Below, piece after piece: positions 1 through 13,400 of a stretch of DNA of 64,000 nt. The notes beneath the pieces were generated by a model. That model had not been told where the DNA came from, searched no databases, and was given only the letters and a program-made list of their open reading frames with translations. Source of the DNA: Druceiella hillmani (lineage: Eukaryota; Arthropoda; Insecta; Lepidoptera; Hepialidae); assembly GCA_039881145.1 (NCBI GenBank), contig JAYKKI010000077.1:4100501-4164500 (forward strand), in the 5' to 3' direction. Position 1 is the stretch's first letter. Every line of letters starts with the position of its first letter. Made by a program: the position numbers and the translations under genes.

Positions 1-401
1 TTTTACACTCTGCCGTATGAATGGGTGTACCATAAACAATTCAGGCTAATTGTTGTTGGCAGGCTATATGCAGTTTGGGTTGCTTCAAGCAGAGAGACAA
101 ACTAATACAGGAGTTGCTGAGTCCCAAGTTAGTATTCTTTTCAGTTATGTGTGGAGTTAAAGATTGTACTGTAATTACAATTGATCCATTAACATATAGT
201 AGCAATTATATACACTGTGTATCGAGGTGAATGACTGTTTTATTATTTATATTTATATCACAAAAATTTTTTATATTTTTGATTGGATAATTATTAGCGC
301 TACAAAAATTACGGTTATTTAGCACTACAGAAACTAAAAACAAGTTGTGGTTTAGTTAGACGGGAAAAAATGGCTAAATATTTGTTGTACTCACATTGCA
401 G
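1..401 (+). other. BRSK intron, left part
   Basis: AT-rich intron sequence ending in the acceptor of the first visible exon. Around 42-62 the words ATTCAGGC and GTTGTTGGCA recur in the same order near 34348-34370, which hints at a shared dispersed repeat. Nothing else recognised. Confidence 0.5.
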
Positions 402-531
402 TCACAATACGGAGAAGGTTATTTACTTTCTGCTGCTAGAGCGCAAACGGCGGAGGCCTGCACGAGAGGACGAGGCGCGACCGCCTGGTGCTACCTCTGA
501 TCCACCGAGGAAGAGGCTCGACACCTGCAAG
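402..531 (+). CDS. BRSK: BRSK exon a: end of UBA-like segment
   Basis: The acceptor is TTGCAG at 396-401 and the donor is AAG/GTCAGT at 531/532. The first base finishes a codon begun upstream; then come 43 codons starting [15 protein letters not shown] and ending [25 protein letters not shown] matches the end of the UBA-like segment of BRSK (NQEKMIYFLLLDRK in vertebrates) and DPPRKR is also conserved. It ends in phase 0. Confidence 0.93.
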
Positions 532-3500
532 GTCAGTCATATTGGATATTTATAGATATCCATGGAAAAATGTAAAAAATATTTGGGGTTTCACCAGTGC
601 AGACAGGCTCTATAGATTTTTTTTTATCTGGTGGTTTATGTGTTATTGTAGGAATACCTTCAACTACTGGCTTGATAAAATGAAGTTTGATGTAAAAAGA
701 TAATGAACATTAAAAATATAAAACATTTTTCAGGGTATAAAATGAAAAAAATTATATAAATAATTGCTTTTGCCCGTGGCTTCGCCCGCATCGTCGTCGG
801 AAAATGCCATAATTTCTTATAATTATCCCACGGGAATGTACCTTGGGGATAAAATAGATATATATTTGCTCTGGAAAATTTATACATGTAAAATCTATTT
901 CAAAGTATCAGTCAAATTTTCTTAATATAATTTTACATTTATAATAGTAATTATGAGATAATTATATTTGCAAAATTTATAACTTAACACTTTGACAGCT
1001 GACTGTCTCTGGAACGGTGGCGATTTTTGCTGATATTGTAAGATTTATAAAAAAATAACTATCTGTGTTACATGCATAATAATTTTTTTATTTATACGAT
1101 GATTTTATATATTTTTTTGAGGATAAGAGTAAAAAACATATTAAAATTATTTATTTTTATTTGAAAATCAACCTTTAGGTAGGGTCTAAAAGTGAAAAAA
1201 AGTAACAAAAACTTTTTTTTAACACGTACATTCCCTATGCGTGTGGAATAATTTAAAACAAGGGTTAATACATAAAGCCATGTTACAGTCTGGGCAGTAA
1301 AGAAACAGTTTCTTTGCGTCCACGTTTCCCGTTTTTTTTTTATAGTATCCGTACAAACTTTGCTTACTCTTGCCATTTTCGTTCTTTTTGGAGCTTAGTA
1401 TCTTCTCCAAAAGTGCTTTCCCACCAGTCTTGGGCTCTTGCCAACAAAGTGTGGACCATGTGAGGGTACCTGGTTAATAAGCTGATGCAGGTTCACCAGC
1501 TCGTCACCACAATCCATCAGAAAATGCGACACTCGCAGGTGGCGCTGTTGGGTTCTGGACTTATTATAAATTACATAAGCATTTACCATAGCCCTCGCTG
1601 CCATATTGAAAATCATTTTCGTCCGTCACTTCATGCTCTTACGATTCAATGAATAGTAGAAGACATACTGATCATTATGCATTCGCGGATGCCATGTCGC
1701 GCCATAATTATGTAGACATGCTCTTGCCTTAGTGGTGTGGGAACATTGCGCCACACGTGGCTGAAGTCGTTCGCCCGCCTACACCCCGCACTGCATGTCG
1801 ATGAATGATATATGTATGTGTAGCTAAAGCAGATCAACCAGGGTTACGCGCAAATCAGGACCGCGTGCGTGATTTTAAAATAAACAATATGAAAATCAGT
1901 CACGTACTGAGTGCGTGATCGGCGTCCTGACACGACAGCGTGGTGCTGTACCAAATATGTGATTAGCTGTTAAAGTGTTAATATCCTTCATTAATCTTTA
2001 ATAAATAAATCGTTTTACATAATAAATGTTTTATAAATTTCTTTTAAATTTTGGACAACTGCAATGTATGAATTACCTTATAAGAGACCACCTTTATAAA
2101 AAAAAATTAAAAACTATTAACATTGTTCCTTTACACAGAAGGAATGAAAAAGAATGATTGGGAAGAATATTCTATAGATTACATTTATTAAAGATATGTT
2201 TCTATAAATACATAAAAAATATTTTTCAGGTTAATGGGCAATCAGCAGCACAGTTTGGCCAGATCAGCGAGGGCTCCCCGATCACTCCTCGAAGGCATCA
2301 GTTTAGGTACAGGCTTGCGCCAACTTCACTTCTGTGCAAGCATATTTATTTCGTTCTGAAAAAGAATTCAGATTTATCTCTAAATTGTAACACATTATAA
2401 TGAAGATATAGTCATAATTAGTACATTAAATGTCCATCATAAATGGATATAATACACATTTTTTAATAAAATAAGATAGTCATTAAACCATAATAGTTAC
2501 TGGGTTAAATTAAGAAAAGCCTTTTCTAAAGTATTACAATTTAACATGTTTTGTCAAATACCGTTATGTTTGAGTCTTTTGTGGGAAATCTTGTGTGCAA
2601 TTCACAGAGCAGGGAAATTCAGGGATACCATTTTCCCTTTTTGTGAAAGAAAGGAAGGATAGCTAGGGTATATATTCCAATGTCATTCAGATGTCTAGAA
2701 AGTTTACTTGGCTCTTCCATGAAAGAGTAAGATTTGGTGCACTGACTAAGAACCAAACTAAATTATTGCTCAACTGAAAGTCTATATTGTGCGGGGACTC
2801 TTTTTATTTAGTAATTTGTGGCTCCTATATGATTTTACTATTTCAGGTTTGTTTAGAATTAGAATAATGTCACTCATGTAAATTTTTTAAAGCAAAATTT
2901 TTAATTCCAAGTGCAATTACATTTTTCAATTTGTAACACTAATAGGTAAGCGAGGAAACGAAGGACTTGAGTTTAAACAAAACCCTTTCTTCATTTTGCC
3001 ATAAAAGTTTCAGTAGAAAATCAAGTCATAAAATAAAATAAATTTATAAATACATATACATGGTCTGAAGTAATAGAAAATATAAAATATAGTGGTAGAA
3101 GTAATTATTCGGAAGAAGCGAATAATTCCGAGGCAGGGCAAGTGTAATGTGTTAGGATTTTGAATGTATAAGATACTATCTTTCTGTGCTGATTAGACAG
3201 GTGAATGAAGGATGCATAATTTCACGATTCTTTCTCCCTCACCACAAATTTACTATGTTCCCTAGTTTGTACAAAGACCGTATGAATTTTTTTCACTGTC
3301 ATTTTCGTCTTTTGTCTTGCATTCCTCATTCATAAACAAGATAATCCTATATCACTGCAAAAAATATAGTTAAGAATGTCTTAGAGTTACCAATTGCTCT
3401 ATACTAGTGCAAATATTCTTTGTTATATTTTAATCAATGCTTTTAAGTGTTTCTACCTAAGAACACTGGCGAAAATAGGCCTGGCGTTAAAGAAATGGAA

Positions 3501-6500
3501 TATAATAAAAAAAGCTGATATTTTTTGGGATATAAAATACCGAGGATTTCAGTGATTTGTAGTCAAGAATGAGCAAAAGATAAAATAAAGTTTTCATAAA
3601 TAAGAAATTAATTAAAAAAAAAAAGTCTTCATAAATAAGACATTAGTATTTTAGGAATTGTTAGTAAGAATTAAAAATAATAACAAGAATCTAACAAAAT
3701 ACTTTGGTTATTAAATGTGTAGCCTTCACCTAGGAATTGACAATAAACTGCTAACTGACATTACCTTTGTTCTATTGTGTTCAAAATTAATACTTTTTCG
3801 TTCCTCACAAATTTTAAGTACTTTTTTTTATCATCCTGTCGGGTCTGTGAGTTCCATAGATTAGTATTTTACATCTGTGTATAGAGAATATAAAAGGACA
3901 CAATCAGATCTTTGTTTTATCACGTTTTCAAAAAATATCAAGATATAATAAAAAAATTCAAGATTTGTCATTTGTCTGATTGTTAATTTAAATAAAAGTT
4001 TTAACGTGCTTTCTTTTCACTTTTTCTGTTTAAGAGTATCATTTTTATTCTTGTAAAACTTGGACCTAACAGTGTGTGAACTTTTGCCGATCTATTTTCT
4101 ATATAAATGGGCATTCAATGATTTGCTGCCAATTACAACAATTCAATGCTTAATAATAATTAAAAAGAGATTCTATACAGTTTAAACTATTTGGGTGCAA
4201 AATACTGCACCCAGAGTTGCAAGACGTAAAATGAAAGACAAACATTTTTATTAATTCTACTTAAAAAGAGACAATTTGAATGTGTGTTAATCGGTTTTGT
4301 ATCTTGCAAAATATTTTTAATAAAACAATTTTATTAAAAATGTATTGCAAGGCAGATACAAAAATGTAAAAAATCTAAAATAGTAGTTGCTTTATAGTTT
4401 TTGGTAATATAGACAAAACCGGCTGCATTTCAAATGCTACAGAGTAAGGAAAATTTACATATTAACCGGAGACATTTGTAACACTCTCACCTCATTCACA
4501 ATCCATGCTTTGCCCTCCATTGAGTGCGTGAATTCGCCTATATGCTTGCACATGTGTATCTGCACAGTGGTAATGGTGTGGAAGGGAGCAGGTTTGCGCG
4601 CAGCCGTTCTGCGACAGGACGACGGGGAGAGGGAAGTCCGGGACGGATGTCGCCGCAGCTTGCAGCCAGCCCGCCGCATGTTGGTAAGTGTTGTAGTCAC
4701 GTTATATATTTAATTTTTATTTTCCCATTAAAATTGTGATAAAATAAAGTTCAAAACAATCTTCTTCCCTCTACTGCTTTATAATTGATAATATTGTAAA
4801 TTTTAATGGAGATGATCTTTAGTTTTAAGTAGATTGTTATTTTAAACACATTTTTGAATGTTGCCAGTATATTTAGTTCATTTATTTGAAATAAAAAGAT
4901 TATTCCATTATGATTAGACTAGAATAAATTTGAAAATATTTATGAAGTTTTAAAGTATTTTCTAACTTTTTTATTTATGGGATCAATTTAATTTGACTTG
5001 TGATTATATTTGGCATGTATGTTTGCGAATAAATGTAAGATGTTTTTGTTATGTATATAACTTTGACCATGATTTTCTCGGGAACAGTTGAGAATTTTGA
5101 TATCGTTTCTTAATATTTTATGCTCAGTTTAATATTGAGAATCATGGCTTGAAATATAGAAATGTTCTTTGTTACGTAATATATGCAGCTACTAATAAAA
5201 CAAATCCACACTGCTTTGTAGGAAATGATAAAGAATATATTAAAATTGAAGCAAGCGAAAGCGATCGTTCATAATGGTGAACTGAGATTTAAATGAATCA
5301 CAAGATTTAAATGAATCACAAGATTTAAATGAATCACAAGTGATTTAAATGAATCACTTGGAATTCATTTAAATCTCAGGAAAATTTGTACATGATAATA
5401 ACAGTTGTTGTGTCGTATTGTGTGTCGAAACACAATAGTGAAAAAAATAGCACCTATAATTTTTTTCATTTTTGAAATCTATTGTTGAAAAATTAGGGGT
5501 TTGGGACTCACATTGCACTTCGCTTCGAAGTCTAATGTTTTGCAAACGGGGCTTTAAAATGGGAAATGGAACCTCATCCACTTCATTTTGAAAAACCACT
5601 GCTTGATAGGGTGCACGAAAAAACTTTTCTTTTCCACTTTATGTGTATTTAAGGTTCTAAAAATTGTAAGGCTGGCACAGACGGACAGACAGATGTACTC
5701 TATGAAGTTATAAGGATTCATTTCTTTATTATGGCATGACTATAAAAAAAAATACTTGATAAGAATAATACGAAGAAGAGATAGGCTATGGAATGGTTAT
5801 GTTACGAAAGATCATGAAAATAAGAAGGGAATACTGGTTTCATTATCTGGGATGTGTAAATATTGAAAATTTAATAAATATAGTGTAGACAAAGCGAAGC
5901 TTGAATACGACATATTAAAAGGATTACTTCTCGTCAATTTTGGTCTTACCAGGATGAGAAAATTGCATTTTTGTTTCAATTTCTTTGATGTAATTATAAT
6001 TTAGTTAAGTTTACATTCGTAGGTATAAATTATTCATATGAATTTCAAATTAACATTTGCACATACGTAATCCTCCATGTCACAGAAATGCATGCTTACA
6101 TAAGTGCGAATGAATTTAGTAACAAAATACATGTCTACGTCAAGTCATTTAGTAATTAATATTAGGGGGTGGTTACCTATTTATGTGGGATTGATAATAT
6201 ATTTAACAAAATAGACAGTTAAGTGCAAGTAAGAGTTGCACCCTAAGGGTTTGGTATACAGAGGGTTATATTGTATTATCCAGCTTAGTACTTATTATTC
6301 TACAAATTTAAAGAAAATCGAAAAACCAATATAATTGGGTATGTCAGTGATAATTGCACATGGGATTAGAATAAATGATTTGAGATTTTTTTCCTCTACT
6401 TGTGCTATGAGACCATTATTTATGTCGAATTTTATGATTCAATGATAATTGAAAGGCACTTCAATTTTCTGCTAGGTTATAGTATTTTGTATTTCAAATA

Positions 6501-7430
6501 CCCTTAGCTGTTCTTGAAAATAATGTGAACCTACCAGAGTTTCGTTTTTTGTTTTGAGGTGCTGAACCCTAATAATATTGAATGTTTGCCAATTAAAAAC
6601 ATTGTTAGTTTTTTCTTAACCAGTTTTGATTACCTTTAGCTGTTCTTGAAAATAATGTGAACCTACCAGAGTTTTGTTTTTTGTTTTGAGGTGCTGAACC
6701 CTAATAATATTGAATGTTTGCCAATTAAAAACATTGTTAGTTTTTTCTTAACCAGTTTTGATTACCTTTAGCTGTTCTTGAAAATAATGTGAACCTACCA
6801 GAGTTTTGTTTTTTGTTTTGAGGTGCTGAACCCTAATAATATTGAATGTTTGCCAATTAAAAACATTGTTAGTTTTTTCTTAACCAGTTTTGATTACCTT
6901 TAGCTGTTCTTGAAAATAATGTGAACCTACCAGAGTTTGTTTTTTGTTTTGAGGTGCTGAACCCTAATAATATTGAATGTTTGCCAATTAAAAACGATGT
7001 TAGTTTTTTCTTAACCAGTTTGCAATAAATTCGATTTTTTTGTCCATAGATCTAAATAATTGCAGAATGAAATTTTATAATTTTTAGTTAGTTTCAAGTG
7101 TAGTGGTTACCTAACTTTTGAAGTCATGAAGTGTAGGGATTAAGTCATAGATATTTTTAACTATGCATTAATGTTGTCATTCACATATGTATGTATCATT
7201 GAAAGAGATGTATTAATGAAGAGATATAGTCTCTGGCTAGATGATTTCTTCCACTCTGCAGTGTTATTACTATCTTTGCTGCACCATCCATAAGGCTTCA
7301 TGCCTATTAGAGTTTCATGTCTAACAAATATTAATATAGCTCTATAACCTGAGCATTTACAATGTTTTTTAAATGAAAACCTTTGTGTTTATATACTCTC
7401 TATACCACTGAAAACCACACAAAAATATTG

Positions 7431-7463
<33 letters not shown>

Positions 7464-10400
7464 CTTATATATGTATATACATATATATTCATAATGCTGT
7501 GAATACAGATAGGCATGGAAGTATGGTTCGTCTAACCTCTTATTAGATTCATTATGAATAGTTAAATAAATGGGTAATATGGCTTGATTTCAGGTCATAA
7601 TGCTCACCGAGTGTCTTCCTTGGGCGGTAATACTACTGCCCCTGCCTCACCTCATGGTAAGTTTGAAGCAAAGCATTTCAGTTTGATTCAGTGTCAACAT
7701 CTTTACAATGGGATTGATATTTGTTTCATCCAAAAAATAGTCATTTTATCACATGTCAGAGAGATACAGTTGTTTTTACTAAAATTCTGATTGTCTATTT
7801 ATTATATGATCATAGAATCAATTAATCAATTGATTTCAAATGTTGTGAGTAGTTAATGTGGTCGACTTGCTTCTCAACAGTAGTAAAATTATTTTTTTCC
7901 GTATTGGGTTTTTCGTGAAGAAGACCTGACGCTTGAAGCTGACACATGTTATGGAAGTATTGATAATTACCTAAATTACTTGTAAAACATGTTTCAATCT
8001 CTAATGATAAGTCTTTTTTTCTAAAATAATAAATCTTTATTAGCACACCAATATCCATCATTTAGGTAATGCTATTTTTATTATTACAATATTTGTTATA
8101 ACTTTTAGTAATCTGTCAGTAAATTTTATGAGATTTTTCAACTGAGCATACTTTACCCATATATATGTTTTGCAGTCTCTCCAGCAGTTGTGCGAGAACA
8201 TCACCACCAAAGAGCCAATTCCACTGGACAGACTATAAGTCTGAATATATGTAAGTTATCAAAAGTGGTAACAATTCAATTAATATTTTTTTCAATGTCA
8301 ACTTAAAAGGAAGAAAGTAATTATAACGTAAATTTTATTTTTCAAATAAATTTAAGTTCTTTAGTATTTTCCCCATATTAGACATTTCCATAATTTTCAT
8401 AAGTGGAGTTAGGTGATTTATTAAATTTTAGTACCAATTTTTAGATGTTTGAAGTGGTCATTTTATATCATATATTTTTATATGCATATATCAATTAAAT
8501 TAACGATAGAATATTTTTATTTTTTTGAATATTGACTTTTTAATTAAAAAAGTATACAGAACAAATATAGTTAGTTAGTATGAAATTTAACATTATTAAC
8601 ATACAAATGACTTGATATGAATTCTTTTATTAAAAAATATGTGATGAAAATTTACTTTCTCTAATAAAACATTTCTAATAGGGAGACAATGCAAGTAACA
8701 AATAAAAATGCCTCGGAATACTAGTTCTTTTTGAAAATCATTGTAAATTCAAATAAAGTTACATGTTGTCACTAGAAGTCAAGCGTGTACCATAATAATA
8801 AATTGAGACGTCATACTTTTATGTTTAAAAATATGTGTTGGTACATATCTTTTGTAGTCCTTGCGGTACATTGTTAATTTAATCATTCAGATTTATTTTA
8901 ATGTTATGTTTTATTTCACACATAATATTTAAATTGTGAAATAAATTGGACTGCGAGTTGTACAATTCTGCATCAATGAATATTTAAAAAAATTCACCTA
9001 TATCTTCTATTCCTGTGTTATTTTTACCTAACCACATGGTCTTTATTTACTTACTTCATTCTATTTTTTCTTTTTTTCATACCTTTTTTTAATAAATACA
9101 TGTGTCGATATGAAATTTGTTATTTTTATTTTTCCTCCCGTAATTAATAAAACAAATTAATAATATTTTTCCTCCCGTAATAAATAATTAAACCATGCTT
9201 TTTTTTTTGCCATTTGTTATGATTAATTTTTATTCTGAAACAATGTATTATTGGTTAACTGGAAGAGATTATTCTGGAAGCATAGATGCCATGTATGTCA
9301 AACTGACTGTCTACACTTGGTTGAAAACTGAACTTAAAATTATAATAATGAGTTAATTTAGGAACATGTACACTTATACACATGTTAATTATAGTCTTCA
9401 TTAAAATTGTTATCTTTAAAGTAGATAAGTTCCTAAAACATAAAAGTTGATTTTGCATAAATTTCATTTCATCCGTTGTAGCTGGTGAACCTGGTGAGGC
9501 GGTCATAGTAATCAATGAGTCACCACTTCTTGGACCAGCAGCAGCGATTCGTCCTCATAGTCCCTCACATGCTCATAGAGGTATACTGTTAATCTTATAG
9601 TATGTAAGCCATTCACAGCGAGAGCCTCGTATGTGTGATACCATGACAGTTTCTGAGAGCAGCAATCTTAATATGGGATTCAGCCCCCAGGAGTAGAGAG
9701 ACATTTTGGTCATTTTATTATTGTTAGACTAATATTATTCATATAAGTCAATATAAATTTGAGACCTGCTACAATCTTAATTTTATGTTGCGTTAAAATT
9801 TTTTTATGTGTAACCAAACTTCTCTATACTTACAATAAACAGATTAAAACACGTCTTGTCATTAATAGTCCATAAACAAATTCTTAAATACAAACTTCAA
9901 TGATTAATACTACTCGGACCATAGAGGAAATTCTTTAAATATTGCAGTTTTGGTAATGACACGTTAAAGCAATTTATAGTCTTAAAAGTATTCAAAGATC
10001 ATAGGTTAAGGCAAATTAAACTTTTTGTTTGCCTAACCTATGATCTTTGTAGAATTATAAATAAGTTTGAATTTACTTGAAATCATCACTTGATTGAGAA
10101 TTCATGCCCATGATTTGCTGCTTATACCATCAACACATTGAGCAATAGGGCGAAATCACATTGGGTCCCTCTAAACTTTTTTTATTCAATCTAACATATA
10201 TGGCTTATGGCTACTTCTGTGGATGGGGGCACCTTCACAGCACTCGGTGTGTTAAGTTTATAGGGATTTCAATGTTAATTTATTTTGTATCAACATGAGA
10301 TCATTAACTGGAAAGAATTGACGATTAGGCCATTACTGATTGACGTATGTAGAGAATTATTTATTAACAGTGTATTAACAAACTAATTTAATAAAGTTTA

Positions 10401-13400
10401 TAAGAAATTTATGGTAATGACACTGCAGATTTTCAAAGTTACATCTTCGTATAATATCAACACTGTACTAATCAAATCAGTTGTTTCTATAAGATGTCGA
10501 AGTTAATATGTTTTTGACATCAATGTTATAAGACTGATTCTAGCCCAAATCGTTGGGAGATTTTTAAAATGCTTAGAACTAAATGTTTGCAAATGTGCAG
10601 AAATGCAAAAAATACTATATTTCCACATCATTATAGATTGCACTCCTAATAATATTTGGAAGTTTCTGGGTACCCTAGGCATTGGAAAATCTTTTACCAC
10701 TTCGGAGAGCTGGCGATTGCATATTGACCAATTGAATTCACACTTTTCTATGCCACCCGTGGTACTTGACCCAGCTGTTAAGTCTATAAACGGTTTGTCA
10801 TTTCCATCTGTTTCTGGTGAACATCAATTTACACTAATAGATACCTGTGAGTCCGAAGTTAAAGCTAATCTTCTTGTGATAAAATCCAAATCCATGGGAA
10901 TTGATGGCTTAAATATTAATGCTCGTAAACCAATAATAGATAATGTGGCTCCAGTCATCGCTGACATTTTTAATACCTCTTTGGCAACTGCTGTCTCTCT
11001 TTGGAATGGAAAACAGCCTTTATTGTGCCCATGCCTAAAACTTTATTTACTTCGCAACCCAAGGATTTTCGGCCCATAACTATCCTACCGCTTCTATCCA
11101 AAGTCTTTAAACAAATTTTTCATGGTCAACTCGTTACTTTCTTTAATGCTCGTATGTTTCTAAATCTACTACAATCTGACTTTAACGCTGTTCACAATAC
11201 CTCAACTGCCCTTGTTAAGGTTACTGATGATATACGCTTAGTTATGGATAATACACAAATCACTGTCTTTGTGCTTCTTGAATTCAGCCGTGCGTTCAAC
11301 TCTGTTGACTTCAATATTCTTCTTGCCCACTTGAAATATCTTAATATATCCCGACATTTACTTGAATGGTATAGCTCATATTTTCATGGACACAGGCAAT
11401 GTGTTAAGTTGTCAGATATTCTGGGTGGACTGATCTTACAGCTGGTGTACCTCAAGGTGGAGCTCTATCTCCTCTCCTTTTCTCAGTATTTATTGATGAT
11501 ATTGTTAAGAATATTAGTAGCAATTATCATCTCTACGATAACCTACAAATCTATGTGCATTCAGACCTCCATTCCTTATCAAAAACCATCTATATCCTTG
11601 ACCGAGATCTCGCTTCAATTGGATAGAGGGCTCATGAAATGGGTCTTTTGGTTAACCCAAGTAAGTTTAAAGCAATCATCATTGGTAGTCAAAGACTAAT
11701 TTCTAATGTAAACCTACTAGTTTACCAAAATTATTGCTAAATAGTACAATATATGTCAACTGTTAAAAACCTGGGCCTACTGAACTCAAGTAAATTATGT
11801 TAGCCGTTGTATTTTCAACAGGATACACTCTTTGAAATGTTTCAAAATTTTCTATTAACTAAAACCACTTTTGTTAAACACTCCTATTACCACTAATTGA
11901 TTATGTTTTCGATGCCAAGTAGATTTTCCATTAAGACAGCGAAACTTGTGTTTGGCCCATTGAAGCTACAGCAGCACCTCTAAATTTTTATGCATACATG
12001 TTGGGGCAATTATTGATACGTTTCAGTACAAAATTGTTATTATTGAAGTATAAACACCACATTGAGACTTGAACTGTGTCCGTTTTGAATTTTATAGAAA
12101 TATGTTTCCCTGTTTAGATGCGATTGAGTAACATTCATACACACTTTTTATTATATTAATATTTCGAGTCTGCGAAGTTGCAGATATACAGAATAGTCCA
12201 TGTGTTATTCAGTAGTATAAAAGTTACAGATGGTAAATACGATAGTAATTCATTGCTTCATTGCAAAGCTAACAAGTAGGTAATAAGTATCCACACTTTT
12301 GCATTTGTAATATTAGGGATGGGTCAACAATTATGACTTTCCTATTAATATTTCAAAGTTATTTATAATGTTCCTTTGATTTATATTAAATTGCTACTTT
12401 TCTTGAGTGATTGGAAAATTTGTAATATATCTAAATTTTTTTGAAACGATGAGCAAAAAACACTACTCATAAGAATTCAACCAAATTGAAAGAAAATAGT
12501 CCAGTGATAATAGTACTGTCGTAAGAATGCAGGATATGTTATTGGTACATTTATATGCAAGTATAATGTGATACTTTTGCATAGTTGTTTGTTGTGGTTT
12601 CAGTGAGCAATGTAAGTCTTGATATACAAATATAATTTTTTATAGTTATTGGTACTAGAACATTTAGTTATGACCGGGTTCTGCAGTACGTTTATCAGTA
12701 GTTTATTTTTGGATATTCCAATTGAATCTATACTTGGCAAAAATAGTTTCTGAACCCTTAAAGTAAGTTAAGCTTTATCCTTTTCATAATTTTTTTAACA
12801 CTCTTAGTTATTTCTTAAAATGAAACGTGGATTGTTTAGTTCAATATTTAAAATACAATATTACTGCAGCCCAAAGTAATATTTTATTCTACATAAATAA
12901 CATCAATATTAAAAATGCATCCAGTGGTGCATACAGGAAATACGTATCGAACGAAATAGTGCTCAGAAACACGTTTATAAATAATGGTAGTTTATCATAC
13001 TAAGAACTTTAATGAATAAATAACTGTGAAAAAGATATTTATTATCCTCACAAATCAGCCAATAATAATGTATTGCTTTTGATCAGACTCACGTGACCGG
13101 ACTTCCCTCCCGACTCCACCGACTGGTGCGCCGCCTTCACCAGCTAATGCCAACCTCTTTACAAACCTGGGCAGTATCGCTGGTAAGAAAAACTATCAAG
13201 TTACACTGTGTTATCTCATCTACTTACAAAGTAAGGAAGTTTTGTTTATTTATTGATGTGTAAAATATTAAGTGTACTAAAAAACCAAGCCCAATATGCT
13301 ATGGTGACAGTCAGATTTTATAAGTATAGCCCTTGGCAAACCTTCATCAACTATCTGTCTATCTAATAAATAATATTCTATCATACTAACAAATAATACT

